Shown here one piece after another: positions 59,531 to 64,000 of a stretch of DNA of 64,000 nucleotides. The DNA is from Branchiostoma floridae. Its lineage: Eukaryota > Chordata > Leptocardii > Amphioxiformes > Branchiostomatidae. The position numbers and the translations under genes were made by a program. The stretch spans positions 18,708,084-18,772,083 of the forward strand of contig NC_049987.1 of the NCBI RefSeq assembly GCF_000003815.2. Direction: 5' to 3'. The notes under the pieces are model-generated. The model had not been told where the DNA came from, ran no database searches, and saw only the letters and a program-made list of their open reading frames with translations. Position 1 is the first letter of the stretch, and every line of letters starts with the position of its first letter.

Positions 59531-59934
59531 GCAACAAACCTGCCATTTCCATGTAGGACAATTTCGGACAACAAATTGCGGCCGCCCGCTAAAATCTAGA
59601 AAAACTCCAAACATCATACGTATAGCGAACTTAAAACAACAAGAACCTTTCCAGTGAATATATGGTGCCGGTGCGGCCTCGGTGGGTGGGGGTGGGTGCT
59701 GGAGTCGGGCTTCGGGACACGTTCGTACATGAAACGCCGCTTCCATCTCGCTTTCCTGCGCTCTGCATTCACTTGGACTGTCTGCATGGATTTCCTTTGT
59801 TCTGTGCATATTATACCCTGTATACACGTGGCAGGCATCACCTGTTTCCCTTAATCTTTCTCACCTGTTCTTTATTAGATTTGTTAACTTTCTACACCTG
59901 CGCTTGGGATTACTTAGTTGATTAGAATTGAGAA

Positions 59935-60063
59935 AAGTCGTGTTAAGGTGCCTTTCCCAAGGGCATAAGATCTGTGGCACATCGACGGATTCGAACCCAG
60001 AACTTTAATATCGACTTATGGGTTATCGACCGAACACCCTGCCGATTGCGCTACAGGAACCCA
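59935..60063 (-). mobile_element. tRNA-derived SINE-like repeat
   Basis: Minus strand: GTTCCTGTAGCGCAATCGGC (box A region), TTCTGGGTTCGAATCCGTCG (box B), then CTTGGGAAAGGCACCTTAAC, the tail shared with 6165 and 9999. The ends are approximate. Confidence 0.65.
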
Positions 60064-60096
60064 AGTTATAAAGGAGTAAAAACAGTAGCTCAGTAC

Positions 60097-60127
60097 CTGC
60101 AGTGTTGTCTCCGAGTCCTCACCGAAG
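60097..60127 (-). promoter_or_regulatory. Probable non-coding first exon of P450 copy C, cut by an assembly gap
   Basis: GAGGACTCGGAGACAACACT then GCAG and donor GTAC matches the leader-exon blocks of copies A and B. The sequence enters a 100-N gap at 60128, so its start and the promoter of copy C are not visible. What follows the gap does not match the promoter units of A and B. Confidence 0.55.
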
Positions 60128-60227
60128 NNNNNNNNNNNNNNNNNNNNNNNNNNNNNNNNNNNNNNNNNNNNNNNNNNNNNNNNNNNNNNNNNNNNNNNNN
60201 NNNNNNNNNNNNNNNNNNNNNNNNNNN
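60128..60227. other. Assembly gap (100 N, probably of unknown true size)
   Basis: Exactly 100 N, the usual placeholder length. It falls where the promoter of P450 copy C is expected. Confidence 1.
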
Positions 60228-60601
60228 AGGACCAGGCGTTATGACACCATGTACACCGAGGAACAGGCGGGTCATTAACGTTATTATCATATAGCCTACC
60301 CAAACTTGCAAACTCCTGTATGACGTATAGATCCACTATACGTGTGAATTCCTTTGTTGAATTTATGAACGTTCACATTTGTTCCTTGGTACATACATTT
60401 GTAAGGAGATTACAGACTGCAGTTTGAAACCAAAATTTCCACAGAAAATATTCAAAACATTGCAGTCTTTGGCTTTTTAGAACAACAAAACTCATTATCA
60501 ATGTTAACAGAAGAAGCCATGCCCCCCTGGCAGTCTGTACTTATTCCCTCTGCTCTGGCATGTGTTTCGCTCTTGTTGATTGGCCAAAGCCTGCATATCT
60601 T

Positions 60602-60746
60602 GTGTGTATCGCTCATTCTGGTTGGTCAGAATGAATCGACACCGGCAGTGGTGTCGATTTGCATCGACACTCGTGCCGGTGTCGATGCAAATCGACACCG
60701 GTGCCGGTGTCAATTCATTCTGACCAATCAGAGGGAGGATACACAC
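60602..60746. repeat. 145-bp near-perfect palindrome
   Basis: The arms run from GTGTGTATC... to ...GATACACAC. The inner parts TCAGAATGAATCGACACCGG and CCGGTGTCAATTCATTCTGA, and GTCGATTTGCATCGACAC with its inverse, leave a centre of about 8 nt. The innermost arms also contain repeated GTCGAT/ATCGAC words. No clear target duplication is seen. It is either a snap-back miniature element or an extrudable cruciform. Confidence 0.85.
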
Positions 60747-61649
60747 CTGCCTGGCCGGAATCTTTGTGTTACTGCGTCATAACCAACGTAGAATGGGGCC
60801 TTCTGATTGGTCCGCGGCACCTGGCTATATGATAATTACCTTTAACGTTATTTATTTATCCATATCGCCACTAGGACGGTTTCTAATGAGTACATAAACA
60901 TATGACAAAGGTTTAAATCAACTTAAATGCAGCAATGATCAAAATGTTATGCAGTAAACCAAAGATATACAGAATAAAAGCAACTACCAAATGAAGAAAG
61001 TAAGGTAGAAAATGGAATTTGCATAAGGATGATTATGAACAAAGCAGATTAACTGGACATTTGTTATTATTTTCAAATCGAAATTATATTTTATTTTTAG
61101 TGATATTTACAGCTCAATAGCGATTACGAAACGCTGCGATTTTTTTATTGCCATAGAAGCAGTCGGTAAAGTTATTGCGTACTTACGCGTGACGTCACAG
61201 GTATACGTCACAGAATGTTCTTCGAATACATAGATTCAAGATGGCGACCGGTCATTCTGAACCAAAAGGGAAGTTGTGTGGAAAGCAGAGGTGATGCTAG
61301 TAATGATATGAAGGGAGTCAATTAAACAACTTCTACTATTACACAGTAAAGGGTTAATTGATCATACAATAAATGTGTAAAATTGGCCTTTTGGCCACAT
61401 GAGATATCAGACTGCGTACGGTGCATGGTTAGTTGTTATGACCTGGAGTGTTTACTGATGGGATTATCACACGTTGAATTTTGACCATCTTTATACTATC
61501 TTCTTTACAGCTGATAGTCTTTACCTTATCTTTTACCAAACACTTTAGAATACTTTTGACAAGCATAAGCAACCAATATGGCGGACGTCAATTGACGTCA
61601 TAGTCACGTGACTGCAAACCCGCCATTTTGTGTGTATCTCTCCCCACAG

Positions 61650-61762
61650 GGCAGGTTGGCGACTGGAGGAACTGGTTCTCTCCGCAGCAGCTGGAAGCAT
61701 TCGAGGCTTTCGACCGGGAGAAAATGGCGGGAACAGATCTCACTTTTGAAGACGAAGACTAG
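61650..61762 (+). CDS. Cytosolic sulfotransferase, terminal exon only
   Basis: The acceptor CTCTCCCCACAG precedes a 113-nt exon read in phase as (x)GG-QVGDWRNWFSPQQLEAFEAF then DREKMAGTDLTFEDED and a TAG stop. The family C-terminus has RKGxxGDWKNxFT, where the GDW loop contacts the PAPS cofactor phosphate, followed by F...Y..KM.GTDLxF. Cytosolic sulfotransferases move sulfonate from PAPS to hydroxyl or amine groups of steroids, phenols and other small molecules. The 1-base phase before GG fits an RKG codon split. Upstream exons (PKSGTTW, RNPKD and others) were not found on the plus strand to the left, where they would overlap the first exon and intron of P450 copy C. It may be a stray duplicated exon, or the gene may have very long introns or exons in the gap. 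Confidence 0.75.
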
Positions 61763-61889
61763 ATTTTACACACTAGAAGAACGTGTAGTTGGCAGAAGTT
61801 CTGTTTTATGATTATGATAGTTTTATTGTTCCGACATTTCTGGGAGATCAAAATATCAAGTTTATATCCCAATTTTGAAGGCAATCTGA

Positions 61890-61895
61890 AATAAA
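61890..61895 (+). terminator. Polyadenylation signal AATAAA after the sulfotransferase exon
   Basis: CTGAAATAAAAAAAAG lies 128 nt downstream of the stop codon. Position and sequence fit a normal 3' end, which supports the exon being a true last exon. Confidence 0.55.
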
Positions 61896-62437
61896 AAAAA
61901 GTCCGATTTGGTTCCATGAGCTGTACAGTTGTTCTTTATTTAACAGGGTATAGCAAAATGCCTGAAAATTTTTAGCATTATGAAAAGTATCACTAAACGC
62001 TTCTTTTTTTTTTAAATAATATCACTGTTTCATAGAAGCTATCATCAACGTTGAGGACCCTATTTATTTATGTGTGAACGAAGGAAAGCTTACCCTTAGT
62101 CCAAAGCACTGTCCGCAGTATCATGCAATCCATGATTACGATTAAAACACAGCAAAATTTTGCCATGTACATTTTTACGTTAAATAATGCATTTAAAGGA
62201 TTTCCATTTGGTATTAAAATCACTCAAATATGACGTCTGCCTATTGCATCACCAATGCAAGCAATCTACTAGATGCACACGTCATCCCTGCCAGGTCAAA
62301 GTTCAAACTACTTGCTTGGAGTTAGCTAGATTCACGCCAGGTGGTACACTGGACAACAACGCCACTGAGTGTGACCTTTGGTCGTGGTTTCCTCTTGCCA
62401 ACGTTGGGCGATGTGGACATGGGCGGTTGGTATCGAC

Positions 62438-62472
62438 GGCTCGCTGGTCTAGTGGTTCTCGCTTAGGGTGCG
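62438..62472 (+). tRNA. tRNA-Pro(AGG)-like sequence, truncated by a gap
   Basis: GGCTCGCTGGTCTAGTGG then TTCTCGCTTAGGGTGCG matches the 5' half of animal tRNA-Pro with anticodon AGG in the TTAGGGT loop. Compared with the usual gene about 5 nt of the D loop are missing, which would be unusual for a functional tRNA. The 3' half is inside the N run starting at 62473. Confidence 0.6.
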
Positions 62473-62656
62473 NNNNNNNNNNNNNNNNNNNNNNNNNNNN
62501 NNNNNNNNNNNNNNNNNNNNNNNNNNNNNNNNNNNNNNNNNNNNNNNNNNNNNNNNNNNNNNNNNNNNNNNNNNNNNNNNNNNNNNNNNNNNNNNNNNNN
62601 NNNNNNNNNNNNNNNNNNNNNNNNNNNNNNNNNNNNNNNNNNNNNNNNNNNNNNNN
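62473..62656. other. Assembly gap (184 N)
   Basis: A run of N that removes the 3' half of the tRNA-Pro-like sequence. Confidence 1.
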
Positions 62657-64000
62657 CTTCATCCCCATTATGAATTACATAAAGTTACATAGCTTTCCTA
62701 CGAATTACGGAAATTAAAAAGACCTGCCTACGCCTTACGGAAAAGGGCGTGCATAACTATTGATTAGTAATTGATATTTATCATTTGATCTAATATTGTA
62801 GAAAAAGTGTGTGGATTGGGGGAAAACTAATTGGGAGCTGATTTTAGAATTTTTTAGAAAGTTTTGTCTGTTTGCGCTTGCTTCATTGACCCCGAGTCGT
62901 TTTTGATCTATCATGGTCCCCGTTTTAGAAAGGTGTATTAGCATTTTTTTGGAAACATTTTTGATATGGTTTGTAGAAAAAACAGAAACAGATGATTCGT
63001 AGATAACAGTAGTTTAAATTTCAGCCTTGTAAGGATTTTTCGCTCCCAACGGTCGTTTCCCCGCCAAAAAATTTTTTCAGTCATTATAAAGTAAAGAAAC
63101 ATCGCAGTTTCCAGGAAAAATATGTCAGAAAAAGAATTTCAGCGTGCGATTGACAGAAATTTTTTACGTAAAGCTAAACATTTAAACATCAAGCCTAAAG
63201 GAGAGGCTAACCCTGGTTAGGGAACGACGAACCTGGTGGTAACTCTCTATCTTCATGTTTACATTGCCCCCCCCCCCCCCCTCCCCAACGACCTGGAGGT
63301 CAAGGGACTAAGTAGGTAGGTAGGTAAACATCTAAACTTTACTCATGAGTCTGTGTAATTCAAATGTCATGAAAATAAAGACACACGGGTTGTTAGTAAA
63401 TATTTTTTATTCTTAGTTCACTTTTATTACATCTAGTTCTGAATTCAAGTTCGATTTCGAACATCCTGTACCTCTACGGTGAACACAAATATAATAAAAA
63501 ATAGTTAAGTAGCCTCCCCCATGAATTAGTAGCCTCTTCCATTGACCCCATGACCTGGACTGTCATGATTGCTTAAGCCTATGCCATTATTCAGACATTA
63601 GTTACTTAGTTAACTGATGATTTATAAATGATAAAAGACACTAAAACAATACTCCTTTAAACGAGTAAAGCCGTAACTATAGCAAAATGTATCATTAAAA
63701 TGATGGAAGCATTCCAGTTATTATTCATGATACGATATATATATACTATACAGTACAATGATGATATTAACGAATGACACGTTCACAATTAGGGTCTGTA
63801 GCCCCCGCTGGGCTCTGAAGCTACAGATTTGCCCTGGTGGACTGCCGGATACCTCTGGGGTACCTCTTGGTGTTTTCACCCGGTAGCCGGGCCACGGCCT
63901 GATGTTAATGCCGAGGGGCATTCCACTCCAGAAGGGAGTCTTGTTTTCCAATAGATAATGTGGCAATGAATACATAATCAGCCGAATTTTGTGGAATTCA
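62657..64000. other. Right-hand end, no gene recognised
   Basis: AT-rich sequence with a C14 run near 63268. 63475-63560 resembles 3370-3470 (CTCTACGGTGAAC, CATGAATTA, CATTGACCCCATGACCTG). A GC-richer minus-strand frame at 63780-63960 (KTPFWSGMPLGINIRPWPGY) has no family I recognise and could be repeat-derived. Confidence 0.45.

Larger units (their letters stand above)
55149..60096 (-). other. Long first intron of P450 copy C
   Basis: The intron runs from the donor after the probable leader exon at 60097 to the acceptor before GACGATG at 55144. It contains a Mutator-like element, a hAT-like element and the 35-bp satellite. From 57470 to ~57650 it shares words (CACAATGTTAGAAACGTTA, TCTCTGGCAAA, TTTTGTTCCA) with the same intron of copies A (~24700) and B (~43000). 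No further exon is recognised, including none of the missing sulfotransferase exons. Confidence 0.5.

Noticed and set aside
58528-59556. 342-codon open frame as a repetitive secreted or structural protein
   Set aside because: The frame is open only because the 35-bp unit lacks stops in all three forward frames. No signal sequence consistent with the repeat, no splice-supported context and no family resemblance.
58620-59930. LTR retrotransposon with the 170-bp direct repeats as LTRs
   Set aside because: No TG...CA ends, no primer-binding site or polypurine tract, and only satellite DNA between them.
60501-60782. Open frames on both strands with a repeated TRAGVDANRHRC-like peptide
   Set aside because: They arise from the palindrome at 60602-60746.
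60989-61010. ATGAAGAAAGTAAGG as the missing penultimate sulfotransferase exon end
   Set aside because: The upstream residues do not match the family and the splice phase is 0, whereas the last exon needs phase 1.
63721-63975. Minus-strand frame with KTPFWSGMPLGINIRPWPGY as a possible gene
   Set aside because: No family recognised, no splice or start support, and cut off by the window end; left as unassigned.

Overview
The window looks like part of an animal nuclear genome. Genes are intron-rich with GT-AG introns of 0.1-5 kb, the introns are packed with small transposons, and there are three runs of N. Gene content (HSD17B12-type reductases, CYP2-clan cytochrome P450s, a cytosolic sulfotransferase exon) and repeat style best fit a marine invertebrate deuterostome, most likely a lancelet (amphioxus). 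That assignment is inference; no marker sequence proves it. All exon models were built by hand from reading frames, splice sites and comparison among the paralogous copies inside the window.

Layout. (1) 1-11.8 kb, minus strand: two tandem HSD17B12-like short-chain dehydrogenase genes. The left one is cut by the window edge (exons 1-2 only). The right one is complete (11 exons, 317 aa, lysine-rich ER-retention tail). (2) 13.6-25.1 kb, 29.5-43.4 kb and 46.9-60.1 kb, minus strand: three tandem copies (A, B, C) of one microsomal P450 gene, each with ten coding exons of matching size and phase. Each also appears to have a non-coding first exon 1.7-5 kb upstream, spliced 4 nt before the ATG. The duplicated unit includes over 1 kb of 3' flank and the promoter region. 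(3) 61.6 kb, plus strand: a sulfotransferase terminal exon with polyadenylation signal, whose other exons I cannot find. (4) The rest is introns and intergenic DNA with at least a dozen recognisable mobile elements, several with clear target-site duplications.

The most notable biology is in the P450 trio. Copy B is the only one with a fully open reading frame (493 aa), but its I-helix oxygen-activation motif is GGTFSS instead of the usual acid-Thr form. Copy C keeps the canonical GGTDTT but has a +1 frameshift in exon 4. Copy A has a non-canonical AGTIST and a -1 frameshift at the end of exon 7. As assembled, no copy has both an intact frame and a canonical I-helix. Upstream of copy A the promoter region, with a TATA-like box, is tandemly repeated about five times in ~285-bp units, one of them interrupted by a hAT-like element.

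The neighbouring families (17-beta-HSD/3-ketoacyl-CoA reductase, P450, sulfotransferase) can act on lipids, steroids or xenobiotics, but a shared pathway is only a suggestion from proximity.
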